From Psychroflexus sp. ALD_RP9 (GTDB taxonomy: Bacteria; Bacteroidota; Bacteroidia; Flavobacteriales; Flavobacteriaceae), in assembly GCF_017311165.1 (NCBI RefSeq), contig NZ_CP062973.1, positions 1,488,001-1,552,000 of the forward strand: 64,000 nucleotides of DNA, given 5' to 3'. Below the pieces are notes generated by a model. The model was given only the letters and a program-made list of their open reading frames with translations. It did no database searches and was not told the origin of the DNA. The translations under genes were made by a program, and so were the position numbers. Positions 1-9,333 of the stretch are shown here, one piece after another (the stretch's first letter is position 1; every line of letters starts with the position of its first letter).

Positions 1-139
1 CTTTATTCGCTTAGTTCAACAACTTGCTAAAGAAGGTGTGAAGTTAATCGATTGCCAAATGTATACTGCTCATTTAGCCTCATTAGGCGCTGAGGAAATT
101 TCACGAGAAACCTTTTTAAGATATTTGAATTTTAATTAA
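1..139 (+). CDS. aat: Leucyl/phenylalanyl-tRNA--protein transferase, C-terminal fragment
   Basis: The frame is open from base 2 to a TAA at 137-139 and gives the last 45 residues of a protein that starts outside the window. The tail contains IDCQMYTAHLASLGA followed by an ISRETF stretch. This matches the conserved C-terminal block of Aat, the N-end-rule enzyme that moves Leu or Phe from charged tRNA onto N-terminal Lys/Arg of proteins, marking them for ClpAP/ClpS-type degradation in the cytoplasm. The next gene starts 25 bp downstream on the same strand. Only the end is visible, so completeness cannot be judged. Confidence 0.8.
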   Translation, partial: FIRLVQQLAKEGVKLIDCQMYTAHLASLGAEEISRETFLRYLNFN

Positions 140-163
140 AGGTAAAGAGTTACAAAAAACTGT

Positions 164-1003
164 ATGGATAAATATTTAAGTTTTTTAAAGCGGCACAAAA
201 AAATGATATTACTCTCATTACTTTGTGCTGCAATTTCAGTTTTATCGGGTGCTTTGGGCTGGACTATACAATTTATAGTTGTTGGTTTAGTTCACTATTC
301 TACTGCTCTCTTATTCTTTAATCCTAAGAAAGCTAAATTCAAGCTATTTTTAATTGCTGTTCCATTTACTTTAATTTACATATCAGCTTTTTTAAGTGCT
401 AAAGAATTTAGGGACACGATGCATATATTTCCAATACTAATAATACCTCTTTTCAGTATAGCATTTGCATTGATTTTAAATAAAAGGTATTATTTCGTGT
501 TAGCCTTAGCTTATTTGATACTAAGTTTTGTTTTTATCGAAAATTGGTTAAAAGCAAGTTTAGACGATAGTTATTTGATGGTTGATCGTATTCCTGTAGA
601 ACAATTAAACTTAAATAGTATAGGTGGTCGCGTATTTGAATTTCATCCAGATACAACTTATGTAGTTGACTTATGGAACAGTGCTTGTAAAGTTTGTATA
701 GAAAAATTTCCTCAATTTGAAGCCTTAGCCCAAGATTATAGCCATAAAAAAGATCTCGTTTTTATGAGCTTAAATATTCCATTAAAACGCGATAAACAAT
801 TTAATGTAAAGTCTTTAGTCAGACAGTATCAATTTCAATCAGTTTTTTCAAAGAATTACAATTTAGGTAAACTGCTCAATATTAAAAGCTTTCCAAAATT
901 AATGATTGTAAAAAATAAAGATTCTATTGTTTTTAAAGGCAGTCAAATCAACGCTAGCCACATATTTGTAAATAATATTAATACTTATCTCAAAAGTATG
1001 TAA
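164..1003 (+). CDS. Membrane protein with C-terminal thioredoxin-like domain
   Basis: 279 residues. The N-terminal part (about 14-130) is a run of four or five hydrophobic segments. The C-terminal part (about 145-279) looks like a TlpA/redoxin fold: a beta strand TTYVVDLWNS, then the redox motif C175-K-V-C178, and a later SFPKLMIV segment containing the cis-proline expected in thioredoxin folds. By family knowledge the redox domain should face the periplasm and exchange disulfides. The substrate is unknown. It follows aat and ends before a hairpin shared with the convergent peptidase gene. The combination of polytopic membrane part and redoxin recalls MauE/DoxX-redoxin fusions, but I cannot assign it to one of these. 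Confidence 0.65.
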   Translation: MDKYLSFLKRHKKMILLSLLCAAISVLSGALGWTIQFIVVGLVHYSTALLFFNPKKAKFKLFLIAVPFTLIYISAFLSAKEFRDTMHIFPILIIPLFSIAFALILNKRYYFVLALAYLILSFVFIENWLKASLDDSYLMVDRIPVEQLNLNSIGGRVFEFHPDTTYVVDLWNSACKVCIEKFPQFEALAQDYSHKKDLVFMSLNIPLKRDKQFNVKSLVRQYQFQSVFSKNYNLGKLLNIKSFPKLMIVKNKDSIVFKGSQINASHIFVNNINTYLKSM

Positions 1004-1007
1004 AACA

Positions 1008-1040
1008 AAAAACCACCTTCATTTTAAAGGTGGTTTCTTA
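1008..1040. terminator. Bidirectional rho-independent terminator
   Basis: A 10-bp perfect stem (AAACCACCTT / AAGGTGGTTT) with a 7-nt loop lies between two convergent genes. There is a T-rich run on the plus side and an A-rich run before it (T-rich on the minus strand), so it can serve both genes. Confidence 0.8.
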
Positions 1041-1057
1041 TTGATTTAAAGATGTAT

Positions 1058-3184
1058 TTATAACTTCTTAATGCCCATATTGTAAAATGTAAAGGCAAAA
1101 ATATCTGCATATTCTTGAATAATCATAGCAGTTGGTTTACCTGCACCATGGCCAGCGTTAGTTTCAACTCTTATTAAAACAGGATTGTCGCCTGCTTGCT
1201 TAGCTTGTAATTCTGCAGCAAACTTAAAACTATGTGCCGGCACTACGCGGTCATCATGATCACCAGTAGTTACTAAAGTGGCTGGATACTCAGTATCAGT
1301 TTTAACATTATGAACAGGTGAGTAATTGTACAAATATTGAAACATTTCTTGACCATCTTCGGCTGTGCCATAATCGTAAGCCCAGCCAGCACCAGACGTA
1401 AAGGTGTGGTATCTCAGCATATCAAGCACACCAACAGCAGGTAATGCAACTTGTACTAAATCTGGACGCTGCGTCATGGTTGCCCCAACTAAAAGTCCAC
1501 CATTAGAGCCGCCACGTATAGCTAATTTATCAGTTGAGGTGTATTTCTCTGCGATTAGATATTCAGCTGCTGCAATAAAGTCATCAAATACATTTTGTTT
1601 ATTTAGCTTGGTGCCAGCATCATGCCATTCTTTGCCATACTCACCACCGCCACGCAAGTTAGCTACGGCATACACGCCACCATTTTCTAACCAAACGGTA
1701 TTGGCGGTACTAAACGATGGTGTTAACGAAATATTGAAACCGCCGTAACCGTATAACATAGTCGGATTAGTGCCATCTAATTGAAGGCCTTTTTTATGCG
1801 TAATAATCATAGGGATTTTAGTTCCATCTTTCGATTTGTAAAAGACTTGTCGACTCACAAAATTGTCTGAATTAAAATCGATATTTGGTTTTTGGTACAG
1901 CTCAGATTCACCGCTTTCAATTTCATACTTATAAATACTGCCAGGTGTGGTGTAATTGGTAAATGAATAATAGAGTTCTTTCTCCTCTTTCTTTGTCCCA
2001 AAACCGCCGATACTACCAACGCCTGGAAGTTTAACATCTCTTACTAATTCACCTTCGTAAGTAAATTGTTTAACAGTGGAAACAGCATCGACCATATATT
2101 CAGCAAATAGGTAACCACCGCCAGTTGAAGCTGACAAAACATGTTCGGTTTCTGGGATGACATCAACCCAGTTCTTTGGACTAGGATCAGCGGCATTTGT
2201 GCTAACAATACGTTTGTTTGGCGCGTCAAGATTAGTAACTATAAACAGTTTGTCATCTTCATTATCAATAACATAAGCATCTTGTTCATAACTTGAAACC
2301 ACATCTATAAATGGTGCATCTGCTTGTGTTAAGTCTTTAATCATTAATCGATTACCTGAAGTTGATTTTGAAGCTGAAACCACTAAATATCGATTATCAT
2401 CGGTAACCGAACCAGAGACATAACGGTGTTTTTCTGCTTTTGTGTTACCATAAATAACTTCATCAGTAGCTTGTGCTGTGTTAAGTTGATGATAGTAGAG
2501 TTTGTGTTGATCGGTTTTAGCTGAAAGCTCACTTCCCTTTGGTTTATCGTAACTAGAGTAGAAAAAGCCGTCGTTAGCCTTCCATGAAATGCCGCTAAAT
2601 TTTACATCAACTAAAGTGTCTTCAGTTTGTTTTTTGGTTAAAGCATCAATTATAATAATCTTACGCCAATCGCTTCCGCCTTCAGAAATAGAATAAGCTA
2701 GGGTTTTACCATCTTCAGAAAAACTAAGGCTTCCTAAAGAAGTTGTTCCATCTTCGCTAAACGTATTTGGGTCAAGAAAAACTTCAACTTGTTCTGGAGA
2801 ATTGCCAGTTTTGTAGCGGTATAAGACCGATTGATCTTGTAAACCGTCATTTTTGTAGAAATAAGTATAATCTCCACGTTTAAAAGGCGCTCCTATTTTT
2901 TCGTAGTTCCATACATCAGTAAGCTGTTGCTTAAGACTGTCGCGATAAGGGATTTGATCTAAATAACCAAAAGTAACTTCGTTTTGAGCTTCAACCCAAG
3001 ACTCGGTTTCTGCGCTTCGATCGTCTTCTAACCAACGGTATGGATCTTTAACATTGGTACCAAAATAATTAGTAATCGTATCAACGGTTTTGGTTTCTGG
3101 ATACTTCAATTTTTGATTTTTTTTGTTATTGTTTTGACAAGCCACTAAACTCAGTGCAATGCCAGCCAGAAGTAATGTTCTCAT
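1058..3184 (-). CDS. Prolyl oligopeptidase family serine peptidase (S9A), lipoprotein
   Basis: 708 residues from the preferred ATG at 3184; an in-frame ATG at 3217 adds 11 residues. The shorter start gives a compact lipoprotein signal ([16 protein letters not shown], lipobox LVAC), which is why I prefer it. An N-terminal [27 protein letters not shown] block is the typical start of prolyl endopeptidases. A beta-propeller region follows, then the alpha/beta hydrolase domain with GGSNGG (nucleophile about Ser560), GDHDDRV (Asp) and NAGHG (His about 679). Length and order match family S9A, which cuts short peptides after proline. The predicted location is a lipid-anchored envelope protein. The gene is monocistronic and convergent with the redoxin gene. 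Confidence 0.9.
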   Translation of the reverse strand: MRTLLLAGIALSLVACQNNNKKNQKLKYPETKTVDTITNYFGTNVKDPYRWLEDDRSAETESWVEAQNEVTFGYLDQIPYRDSLKQQLTDVWNYEKIGAPFKRGDYTYFYKNDGLQDQSVLYRYKTGNSPEQVEVFLDPNTFSEDGTTSLGSLSFSEDGKTLAYSISEGGSDWRKIIIIDALTKKQTEDTLVDVKFSGISWKANDGFFYSSYDKPKGSELSAKTDQHKLYYHQLNTAQATDEVIYGNTKAEKHRYVSGSVTDDNRYLVVSASKSTSGNRLMIKDLTQADAPFIDVVSSYEQDAYVIDNEDDKLFIVTNLDAPNKRIVSTNAADPSPKNWVDVIPETEHVLSASTGGGYLFAEYMVDAVSTVKQFTYEGELVRDVKLPGVGSIGGFGTKKEEKELYYSFTNYTTPGSIYKYEIESGESELYQKPNIDFNSDNFVSRQVFYKSKDGTKIPMIITHKKGLQLDGTNPTMLYGYGGFNISLTPSFSTANTVWLENGGVYAVANLRGGGEYGKEWHDAGTKLNKQNVFDDFIAAAEYLIAEKYTSTDKLAIRGGSNGGLLVGATMTQRPDLVQVALPAVGVLDMLRYHTFTSGAGWAYDYGTAEDGQEMFQYLYNYSPVHNVKTDTEYPATLVTTGDHDDRVVPAHSFKFAAELQAKQAGDNPVLIRVETNAGHGAGKPTAMIIQEYADIFAFTFYNMGIKKL

Positions 3185-3299
3185 TTTAAATTGTTTTTGT
3201 AAATATAAAGATTTCAAATCATATTTAGCGTTTTCACAATAAGCTGATTTATATCATAGTGAAATAACTGTGGAACTCTTAAATTTATTGAAAATTTTT

Positions 3300-3440
3300 A
3301 TGCGAGATTCTAATACTTTTATCTATGTAATTGCTGGTGTGATTATTTTGCATTTTGTAGCTGGTTTTGCTTACTTGATTTATAAAATGACACGTCCTAA
3401 ATCTACCGATAAGCCGGATTCTAAAGACCAATTAAACTAG
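3300..3440 (+). CDS. Small single-span membrane protein (46 aa)
   Basis: A 46-codon reading frame from ATG 3300 to TAG 3438-3440. It encodes a short polar N-terminus (MRDSNTF), a hydrophobic stretch of about 20 residues (IYVIAGVIILHFVAGFAYL), then a basic and polar tail (IYKMTRPKSTDKPDSKDQLN). This is what a one-helix membrane protein looks like, with the tail inside by the positive-inside rule. An in-frame GTG at 3270 would add 10 residues. Its last 9 bases overlap the 3' end of asd on the other strand. No family recognised; support is composition and topology only. Confidence 0.45.
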   Translation: MRDSNTFIYVIAGVIILHFVAGFAYLIYKMTRPKSTDKPDSKDQLN

Positions 3441-4421
3441 TTTGTGTTCAATTAAATATTCAGCAATTTGTACAGCATTTGTGGCTGCGCCTTTTCTTAG
3501 GTTATCTGCAACAATCCATAAATTGAGTCCGTTTTCAAGTGTAAAATCGCGTCTTATTCGGCCTACAAAAACATCATCTTTACCTTCAGCATAAATAGGC
3601 ATCGGATAGGTGTTAACGTCTGGATTGTCTTGTAAAGTTACACCAGGCATTTGCTTTAAGGTCTGCTTTACTGTGGCAACATCAAACGCATTTTCAAATT
3701 CGATATTAACGCTTTCTGAATGGCCGCCAACAACAGGAATTCTGACAGCAGTTGCTACCAAATTAAGGTTTTGATCTCCAAGAATTTTCTTAGTTTCATT
3801 GGTAAGCTTCATTTCTTCTTTGGTATAATCGTTCTCTAAAAACACATCGCAATGTGGTATTGCATTTTTATGGATTTGATATGCATAAGCCATTTCAGCA
3901 GATTGATTATTGGCTTCAGCTTCAAGTTGTTTAACGGCTTTTAAGCCAGTTCCTGTAATTGATTGATAGGTTGAAACAACTACACGTTTAATATTGAATT
4001 TGTCATGTAAAGGTTTAAGCACCATCAATAATTGAATGGTAGAACAATTAGGATTTGCAATAATGAAGTCTTTAGATGTTAGTTCATTAGCATTAATTTC
4101 AGGAATAATTAATTTGTGGTCTTTATGCATTCGCCACGCTGAAGAATTATCAATAACCTTGGTACCAACAGCTGCAAATTTAGGAGCCCATTCTAATGAT
4201 GTATTGCCGCCAGCAGAAAATAATGCGATGTCAGGTTTTGCATCAACAGCATCAGCTAAACTTTTAATAGTGTGTGTTTTGTCTTGAACTTTGATCTGTT
4301 TCCCTACTGAACGCTCTGAAGCGACTAGAATTAATTCATCAATTTTAAAATTTCGCTCGCTTAACACATCGAGCATGACTTGACCAACCATTCCGGTGGC
4401 ACCAACCACAGCTACTTTCAT
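3432..4421 (-). CDS. asd: Aspartate-semialdehyde dehydrogenase
   Basis: 329 residues, normal length for the family. It reduces aspartyl-4-phosphate to aspartate semialdehyde with NADPH, feeding Lys/diaminopimelate, Thr and Met synthesis in the cytoplasm. Visible signatures: the N-terminal nucleotide-binding VAVVGATGMVGQ, the catalytic cysteine in NPNCSTIQ (Cys126), and the acid/base histidine in VVGGHSE (His234). ATG at 4421 fits the start of the Rossmann fold exactly and has a -7 promoter box 16 bp upstream. It appears to be transcribed alone. Confidence 0.95.
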   Translation of the reverse strand: MKVAVVGATGMVGQVMLDVLSERNFKIDELILVASERSVGKQIKVQDKTHTIKSLADAVDAKPDIALFSAGGNTSLEWAPKFAAVGTKVIDNSSAWRMHKDHKLIIPEINANELTSKDFIIANPNCSTIQLLMVLKPLHDKFNIKRVVVSTYQSITGTGLKAVKQLEAEANNQSAEMAYAYQIHKNAIPHCDVFLENDYTKEEMKLTNETKKILGDQNLNLVATAVRIPVVGGHSESVNIEFENAFDVATVKQTLKQMPGVTLQDNPDVNTYPMPIYAEGKDDVFVGRIRRDFTLENGLNLWIVADNLRKGAATNAVQIAEYLIEHKLV

Positions 4422-4436
4422 AAAATTTATTTTTTA

Positions 4437-4444
4437 CAAATTTA
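4437..4444 (-). promoter_or_regulatory. -7 promoter box for asd
   Basis: TAAATTTG on the minus strand, a full match to the Bacteroidota consensus TAnnTTTG, 16 bp before the asd ATG. I see no convincing -33 TTG partner. Confidence 0.5.
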
Positions 4445-4555
4445 GACTTCAAAAATGAGATGAAGTTGTAAAAGTTGCCAAATATTCTATAAGAATTAGA
4501 TAAAAACCAGTTTTTTGGTTTAGCTATTTTAAAAGTTGAAATATCGAAGTGAACT

Positions 4556-4590
4556 AATAAAAAAAGCCTTCAAAAGTTTGAAGGCTTTTG
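4556..4590 (-). terminator. Rho-independent terminator after tRNA-Leu
   Basis: A long palindrome (AAAAGCCTTCAAA arms) on the 3' side of the tRNA, followed on the minus strand by seven T. It directly abuts the tRNA 3' end. Confidence 0.8.
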
Positions 4591-4672
4591 TGCCTTGGGC
4601 GGGAATCGAACCCGCACTTCCGAAGAAACTGGATTTTGAATCCAGCGCGTCTACCAGTTCCGCCACCAAGGC
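4591..4672 (-). tRNA. tRNA-Leu (anticodon CAA)
   Basis: Read on the minus strand: acceptor stem GCCTTGG paired with CCAAGGC plus discriminator A, D arm GGCGGAACTGGTAGACGC, anticodon arm CTGGA-TTCAAAA-TCCAG with anticodon CAA (reads UUG), a class II variable arm, and T arm GCGGGTTCGATTCCCGC. 82 nt; the CCA end is not encoded. It has its own -7 box and terminator, so it is a single-gene unit. Confidence 0.95.
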
Positions 4673-4682
4673 AATTGATTTG

Positions 4683-4690
4683 CAAAATTA
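4683..4690 (-). promoter_or_regulatory. -7 promoter box for tRNA-Leu
   Basis: TAATTTTG on the minus strand matches TAnnTTTG. It ends 10 bp before the tRNA 5' end, as expected for a start of transcription a few bases before the mature tRNA. Confidence 0.55.
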
Positions 4691-4753
4691 GAATTATTTT
4701 CTGAAAACAGAAAAATTAGTGATAAAATAAATAGCCACTTCAGTTAAATTATC

Positions 4754-4761
4754 TATTTTTG
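4754..4761 (+). promoter_or_regulatory. -7 promoter box for prs-rplY
   Basis: TATTTTTG, a full match to TAnnTTTG, 22 bp before the prs ATG. No clear -33 element. Confidence 0.5.
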
Positions 4762-4783
4762 CAAACCATAAATGTAACATGTT

Positions 4784-5725
4784 ATGGCTGAATCGTTTAA
4801 GATGGCTCAAATATTTGCCTGCTCACAATCCGAAACCCTCGCAAAATCTATTGCTGATGCTTATGGTATTCCTTTAGGTAAAGTAATCACGCTTAATTTT
4901 AGTGATGGCGAATTTCAACCTTCATTTGAAGATTCTGTTCGTGGCTCTCGTGTTTTTATTGTTGGCTCAACTCATCCAAGTTCAAAAAACTTGATGGAGA
5001 TGTTATTAATGCTTGATGCAGCTAAACGATCATCGGCAAGACATATTACTGCAGTAATGCCTTATTTTGGTTGGGCTAGACAAGACCGAAAAGACAAGCC
5101 GCGTGTGCCTATTGCAGCAAAACTTGTTGCCAAGATGCTTGAAACGGCAGGAGCAACCCGAATTATAACCATGGATTTGCACGCAGATCAAATTCAGGGT
5201 TTTTTTGAAAAACCAGTTGACCATTTATACGCTTCAACGATATTTTTGCCTTATTTAAGATCACTTAATCTTGAGGATTTAACGGTTGCTTCACCTGATA
5301 TGGGTGGCTCTAAAAGAGCTTATGCTTACTCTAAATTTTTAGAAAGTGATGTTGTAATTTGTTACAAACAACGCGCTAAAGCTAATGTGATTTCGCACAT
5401 GGCTTTAATCGGTGATGTAAAAGGTAAAAATGTAGTATTAGTTGATGATATGGTTGATACAGCTGGAACACTAACTCATGCTGCTAACTTAATGATGGAG
5501 CGCGGAGCTAAATCAGTTAGAGCTGTTTGTACGCATCCCGTTTTATCAGGTAATGCTTATGAAAAGATTGAAAAATCTGCTTTAGAAGAATTAATTGTAA
5601 CCGATAGTATTCCTCTAAAACAAGAAAGTAAAAAAATAAAAGTGGTAAGTTGTGCTAAATTGTTTGCAGAGGTTATGCAAGCAGTTCATAACAACAAATC
5701 AATAAGTTCTAAATTTTTAATGTAA
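4784..5725 (+). CDS. prs: Ribose-phosphate pyrophosphokinase
   Basis: 313 residues. It transfers pyrophosphate from ATP to ribose 5-phosphate to give PRPP for purine, pyrimidine, NAD, His and Trp synthesis. Visible: N-terminal [16 protein letters not shown], the ATP/Mg site [24 protein letters not shown], and the PRPP-binding signature [14 protein letters not shown]. Length is normal. rplY starts 13 bp downstream, a pairing that is frequent in Bacteroidota, and both genes share one promoter and a terminator at 6403-6437. Confidence 0.95.
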   Translation: MAESFKMAQIFACSQSETLAKSIADAYGIPLGKVITLNFSDGEFQPSFEDSVRGSRVFIVGSTHPSSKNLMEMLLMLDAAKRSSARHITAVMPYFGWARQDRKDKPRVPIAAKLVAKMLETAGATRIITMDLHADQIQGFFEKPVDHLYASTIFLPYLRSLNLEDLTVASPDMGGSKRAYAYSKFLESDVVICYKQRAKANVISHMALIGDVKGKNVVLVDDMVDTAGTLTHAANLMMERGAKSVRAVCTHPVLSGNAYEKIEKSALEELIVTDSIPLKQESKKIKVVSCAKLFAEVMQAVHNNKSISSKFLM

Positions 5726-5738
5726 TTTAATATATATT

Positions 5739-6377
5739 ATGAAGTCAATCAAGATTGAAGGATCTAAAAGAGAAAGCGTAGGCAAAAAATCAACTAAAGC
5801 CTTACGTAATGCTGGAGAGATTCCTTGCGTACTTTACGGAGGAAACCAAGCCGTGCACTTTCATGCACCAGCACCAGCTTTTAAAAACTTAGTTTATACG
5901 GCTGATGTTCACACCGTAAAGTTAGAGTTGAATGACGGTACTAAAGCTAATGCAGTTTTACAAGATATCCAATTTCATCCTGTAACAGATGAAATTTTAC
6001 ACATGGATTTCTATGAGTTTGGTGATGATCAAGAAATCACAATGGAAATTCCAGTTCATGCTGAAGGTATTCCTAAAGGTGTAAAAAATGGTGGTGTATT
6101 GAGGTTTAATATGCGCCGTATGATGGTAAGAGGTCTTGCAAGCAACTTGCCAGATTATATTGTAGCTGATGTAACGCCACTTAAAATTGGTAAAAAACTG
6201 TACGTTACTGCAGTAGCAAGTGATGATTATAAAATTATGCATCCAGATAATACAGTGATTTGTATGGTTAAAACATCTCGTAATATTTCTGCCGTTACTG
6301 ATGAAGATGACGATGAAGATAGCGAAGATGGAGCTGCTGAAGGAGGCGAAGATAAAGAAGGTCAATCAGAATCATAA
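5739..6377 (+). CDS. rplY: 50S ribosomal protein L25/general stress protein Ctc
   Basis: 212 residues, the long CTC-type form with two domains. The N-terminal L25 domain (about 1-95) binds 5S rRNA and shows [21 protein letters not shown]. The C-terminal TL5/CTC beta domain (about 95-185) shows [26 protein letters not shown] strongly acidic tail (about 188-212, [10 protein letters not shown]) ends the protein, as is common in this phylum. It is cotranscribed with prs. Confidence 0.93.
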   Translation: MKSIKIEGSKRESVGKKSTKALRNAGEIPCVLYGGNQAVHFHAPAPAFKNLVYTADVHTVKLELNDGTKANAVLQDIQFHPVTDEILHMDFYEFGDDQEITMEIPVHAEGIPKGVKNGGVLRFNMRRMMVRGLASNLPDYIVADVTPLKIGKKLYVTAVASDDYKIMHPDNTVICMVKTSRNISAVTDEDDDEDSEDGAAEGGEDKEGQSES

Positions 6378-6402
6378 AACTTTAAATCCATATTTAAACT
6401 TT

Positions 6403-6437
6403 AAAAGCATCTCGATGTCGAGATGCTTTTTTATTTT
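6403..6437 (+). terminator. Rho-independent terminator of prs-rplY
   Basis: A 12-bp stem (AAAAGCATCTCG / CGAGATGCTTTT) with a 4-nt loop, followed by a T run, 25 bp after the rplY stop. Confidence 0.88.
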
Positions 6438-6468
6438 TACTAAAAATTAGTTTGAGGCTTACTTTGTT

Positions 6469-7035
6469 ATGAAAAAGTTTTTAATCGCAGGGCTTGGAAA
6501 TGTAGGGACTGAATATGAATTTACCAGGCATAATGTTGGTTTTGAGGTATTAAACCTTTTAGCGCACAAATATGAGTTACAATACGAAACTAAGCGACTT
6601 GGTGATGTTGCTGTTTACAAATTTAAGGGACGACAATTCATTTTACTCAAACCAAACACTTATATGAATTTAAGTGGTAAAGCGGTAAAATACTGGCTAA
6701 CTAAAGAAAATATTCCTCTTGAAAATTTGCTGATTATTACTGATGATTTAAATCTAAAATTTGGCACATTACGCTTAAAAGGAAAAGGTAGCGATGGTGG
6801 TCATAATGGGTTAAAAAATATTCAGTTAAGTTTAAATACTCAAAAATACGCTCGGCTAAGGTTTGGCGTCGGAGATGAATTTTCTAAAGGACAACAAGTC
6901 AATTATGTATTGGGGAAATGGTCTAAAGATGAACAAGACAAATTAAATGAGCGACTGGAAAAATGTGTCGAAATAATTAAATCGTTTGGAACAGCTGGCT
7001 TGTCTTTAACGATGAATCAATTTAACGGAAAATAA
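6469..7035 (+). CDS. pth: Peptidyl-tRNA hydrolase
   Basis: 188 residues. It releases tRNA from prematurely dropped peptidyl-tRNA. The N-terminus MKKFLIAGLGNVG carries the conserved Asn11, and TRHNVGF holds the catalytic His21. KPNTYMNLSGKAV and ITDDLNLKFGTLRLK supply the substrate-binding Asn and Asp, and GSDGGHNGLKNI is the family signature. Length is normal. ribF follows 16 bp after the stop, so the two are probably one transcript, continuing into the HTTM gene. Confidence 0.95.
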   Translation: MKKFLIAGLGNVGTEYEFTRHNVGFEVLNLLAHKYELQYETKRLGDVAVYKFKGRQFILLKPNTYMNLSGKAVKYWLTKENIPLENLLIITDDLNLKFGTLRLKGKGSDGGHNGLKNIQLSLNTQKYARLRFGVGDEFSKGQQVNYVLGKWSKDEQDKLNERLEKCVEIIKSFGTAGLSLTMNQFNGK

Positions 7036-7051
7036 TTTAACGATAAGCAAA

Positions 7052-7990
7052 TTGAATATTTACCACAACATCAAAGATTTCAACTGTAAAGGTAAAACTG
7101 CCATAACAATTGGTACGTTTGATGGTGTTCATGTAGGACATCGTAAAATATTAAAACGCCTGGTTAATTCTGCTAAAAAAGAAGGTTTGCAATCAGTTTT
7201 ATTAACTTTTTTTCCTCACCCAAGAATGGTTCTTCAACATAACTCTGAATTAAAATTGATTAACACCTTAGATGAGAAAGTATCAATTTTAGAAGAAACA
7301 GGTCTCGACCATTTAATAATTCATCCATTTACATTAGAGTTTTCAAGATTATCGGCTCAAACCTATGTTGAAGACATTTTGGTAAAACAATTATACGCTA
7401 AACATATTATTATTGGTTACGATCATCGCTTTGGTCGTAATCGAACAGCAGATATTAACGACCTGAAGGCTTATGGAAACGATTTTAAGTTTAAAGTTGA
7501 AGAAATTTCAAAACAAGATATAGAAAAAGTTGCTGTCAGTTCAACTAAAATAAGAACAGCTTTGACTGAAGGAGATTTAGAACTTGCAAATAAATATCTT
7601 ACTCAAGCGTTTAAGCTCTCTGGTCAGGTGGTCAAAGGTAAAGGAATTGGTAAAGATTTAGGTTTTGCAACTGCTAACTTACACATTCAAGAGAGTTACA
7701 AATTAATTCCTAAATCGGGAGTTTACGTTGTAAAAACTATCATTGGTGGGAAAACGCTTTTTGGGATGATGAATATCGGCACTAATCCTACATTTAACGA
7801 AGCCAAACAAAGTATTGAAGCTCATTTTTTTGATTTTAATCAAGACTTATATGGTAAGCATTTGTCGATCATGTTATTAAAGCGCTTGCGAAGTGAAGAA
7901 AAATTTAATGATATAAACGATTTAATTTTGGCGATGCAAAACGATAAGATTAAGGCCTTAGATTATATATCAAAATTAGCAGATGCTTAG
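7052..7990 (+). CDS. ribF: Bifunctional riboflavin kinase/FAD synthetase (TTG start)
   Basis: 312 residues. It makes FMN from riboflavin and then FAD. The N-terminal adenylyltransferase domain (about 1-185) has TIGTFDGVHVGHRKIL, FFPHPR and an IIGYDHRFGRNR segment. The C-terminal kinase domain (about 190-310) has GKGIGKDLGFATANL and IGTNPTF. The frame has no ATG before the FPHPRM residue, so the TTG at 7052 is the only start that keeps the whole first domain; the resulting MNIYHNIKDF fits the usual beginning of flavobacterial RibF. The stop overlaps the next gene by 8 bp. Confidence 0.93.
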   Translation: MNIYHNIKDFNCKGKTAITIGTFDGVHVGHRKILKRLVNSAKKEGLQSVLLTFFPHPRMVLQHNSELKLINTLDEKVSILEETGLDHLIIHPFTLEFSRLSAQTYVEDILVKQLYAKHIIIGYDHRFGRNRTADINDLKAYGNDFKFKVEEISKQDIEKVAVSSTKIRTALTEGDLELANKYLTQAFKLSGQVVKGKGIGKDLGFATANLHIQESYKLIPKSGVYVVKTIIGGKTLFGMMNIGTNPTFNEAKQSIEAHFFDFNQDLYGKHLSIMLLKRLRSEEKFNDINDLILAMQNDKIKALDYISKLADA

Positions 7991-9287
7991 TAAGTTATTA
8001 TTTAAACCAGTCGACAATTCAGCTTTAATTGTTTTTAGAATTTGTTTCGGGCTATTAATTACACTAGAGTCTTGGGGAGCTATTGCAACAGGTTGGGTAA
8101 AACGTGTATTAGTTGAACCTAAATTCACATTTAATTTCATAGGCTTAGATTTTCTTCAATACTTGCAAGGACCATTCATGTATGTGTGGTTTGTCGTGAT
8201 GGGAATTTTTGGTATTGGCGTTATGCTTGGTTATAAATACCGTTTTAGCATCATAGGTTTTACTTTATTTTGGCTAGTGGCTTACTTGATGCAAAAGTCG
8301 GCTTATAATAATCATTATTACCTGTTAGTCTTGCTCAGCCTCATGATGTGTTTTATGCCAGCACATCAATACAAATCTTTAGACGTTAAACAAAACCAGT
8401 CTTTAAAGTCTCTGGTTATGCCTAATTGGGTTAATGTTTTAATTATAACTCAGTTGGCTATCGTTTACACTTATGCAGCATTGGCCAAAATTTATCCAGA
8501 TTGGATAAATACTGAAGTGATAGCAATATTTATGAAGTCTAAAGCAAATTATTTTTTGATAGGTGAGATGCTTCAGCAAAAGTGGATACACTATGGAATG
8601 GCTTATTTCGGAATTGCTTTTGATTTATTAATTGTTCCATTATTGCTGTGGTCTAAAACACGAAAATTTGCTTTTGGAATAAGCTTGTTTTTTCATTTGT
8701 TTAATAGCATAGTTTTTCAAATAGGTATTTTTCCTTATATGTCATTAGCCTTTACAGTCTTTTTCTTTCCAGTTGAAGTTATTCGTAAAAGATTTCTTCC
8801 GAGAAAACCTAGTTTAAAAGCAGCTAAGCAAGCTAAAGAATTTTCTAAAAAGCCTGTTTTAGTTGTAGGATTAGTATTTTGGATTTTAATTCAGCTTATT
8901 TTACCTGTAAGACATCATTTTATAAATAGTGATGTGTTTTGGAGTGAAGAAGGCCACCGAATGAGTTGGCGAATGATGCTAAGAGCAAAGTCTAGTTTCG
9001 TTCGTTTTAAAATAAAAGACTTAGAAACACAGCAAATTCGCCATGTTAACTTAGATGACTATTTAACAAAAAAGCAGCAGCGTTCACTTGGTAAACCTGA
9101 TGTATTTTGGCAATTTACACAACATTTAAAACAAAATCTTTCAAACCAAAATATGGCGATTTATGCTACGGCTTGGGTAAAATTAAACCAACATGCTCGT
9201 CGATATTTAGTTTCGCCAGATCTTGATCTTACAAGTATCAAGTGGCAGCCTTTTAAGACTAATCGTTGGTTGCTGCTAAAAGATTAA
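7983..9287 (+). CDS. HTTM-domain (vitamin K-dependent gamma-carboxylase-like) membrane protein
   Basis: 434 residues. The N-terminal 290 residues contain seven or so hydrophobic segments, and the sequence around SAYNNHYYLLVLLSLMMCF matches the HTTM domain of the gamma-carboxylase family. A basic linker (about 270-290) and one more helix (about 295-310) lead to a soluble C-terminal region with EEGHRMSWRMMLRAK, typical of this family. Family members in animals carboxylate glutamate using vitamin K; the bacterial role is not established, so only fold membership is claimed. It overlaps ribF by 8 bp and is convergent with hflX. Confidence 0.78.
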   Translation: MLSKLLFKPVDNSALIVFRICFGLLITLESWGAIATGWVKRVLVEPKFTFNFIGLDFLQYLQGPFMYVWFVVMGIFGIGVMLGYKYRFSIIGFTLFWLVAYLMQKSAYNNHYYLLVLLSLMMCFMPAHQYKSLDVKQNQSLKSLVMPNWVNVLIITQLAIVYTYAALAKIYPDWINTEVIAIFMKSKANYFLIGEMLQQKWIHYGMAYFGIAFDLLIVPLLLWSKTRKFAFGISLFFHLFNSIVFQIGIFPYMSLAFTVFFFPVEVIRKRFLPRKPSLKAAKQAKEFSKKPVLVVGLVFWILIQLILPVRHHFINSDVFWSEEGHRMSWRMMLRAKSSFVRFKIKDLETQQIRHVNLDDYLTKKQQRSLGKPDVFWQFTQHLKQNLSNQNMAIYATAWVKLNQHARRYLVSPDLDLTSIKWQPFKTNRWLLLKD

Positions 9288-9333
9288 TAATGTTTAGTTT
9301 ATAAAACCTGTTAACTTCAAATAAGTAGCAAAA

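Noticed and set aside
1404..1748. Plus-strand frame inside the prolyl oligopeptidase gene, and others like it in prs, asd, clpX and ompH
   Set aside because: They are antisense or out-of-frame shadows of strongly conserved genes, with low-complexity or unlikely composition.
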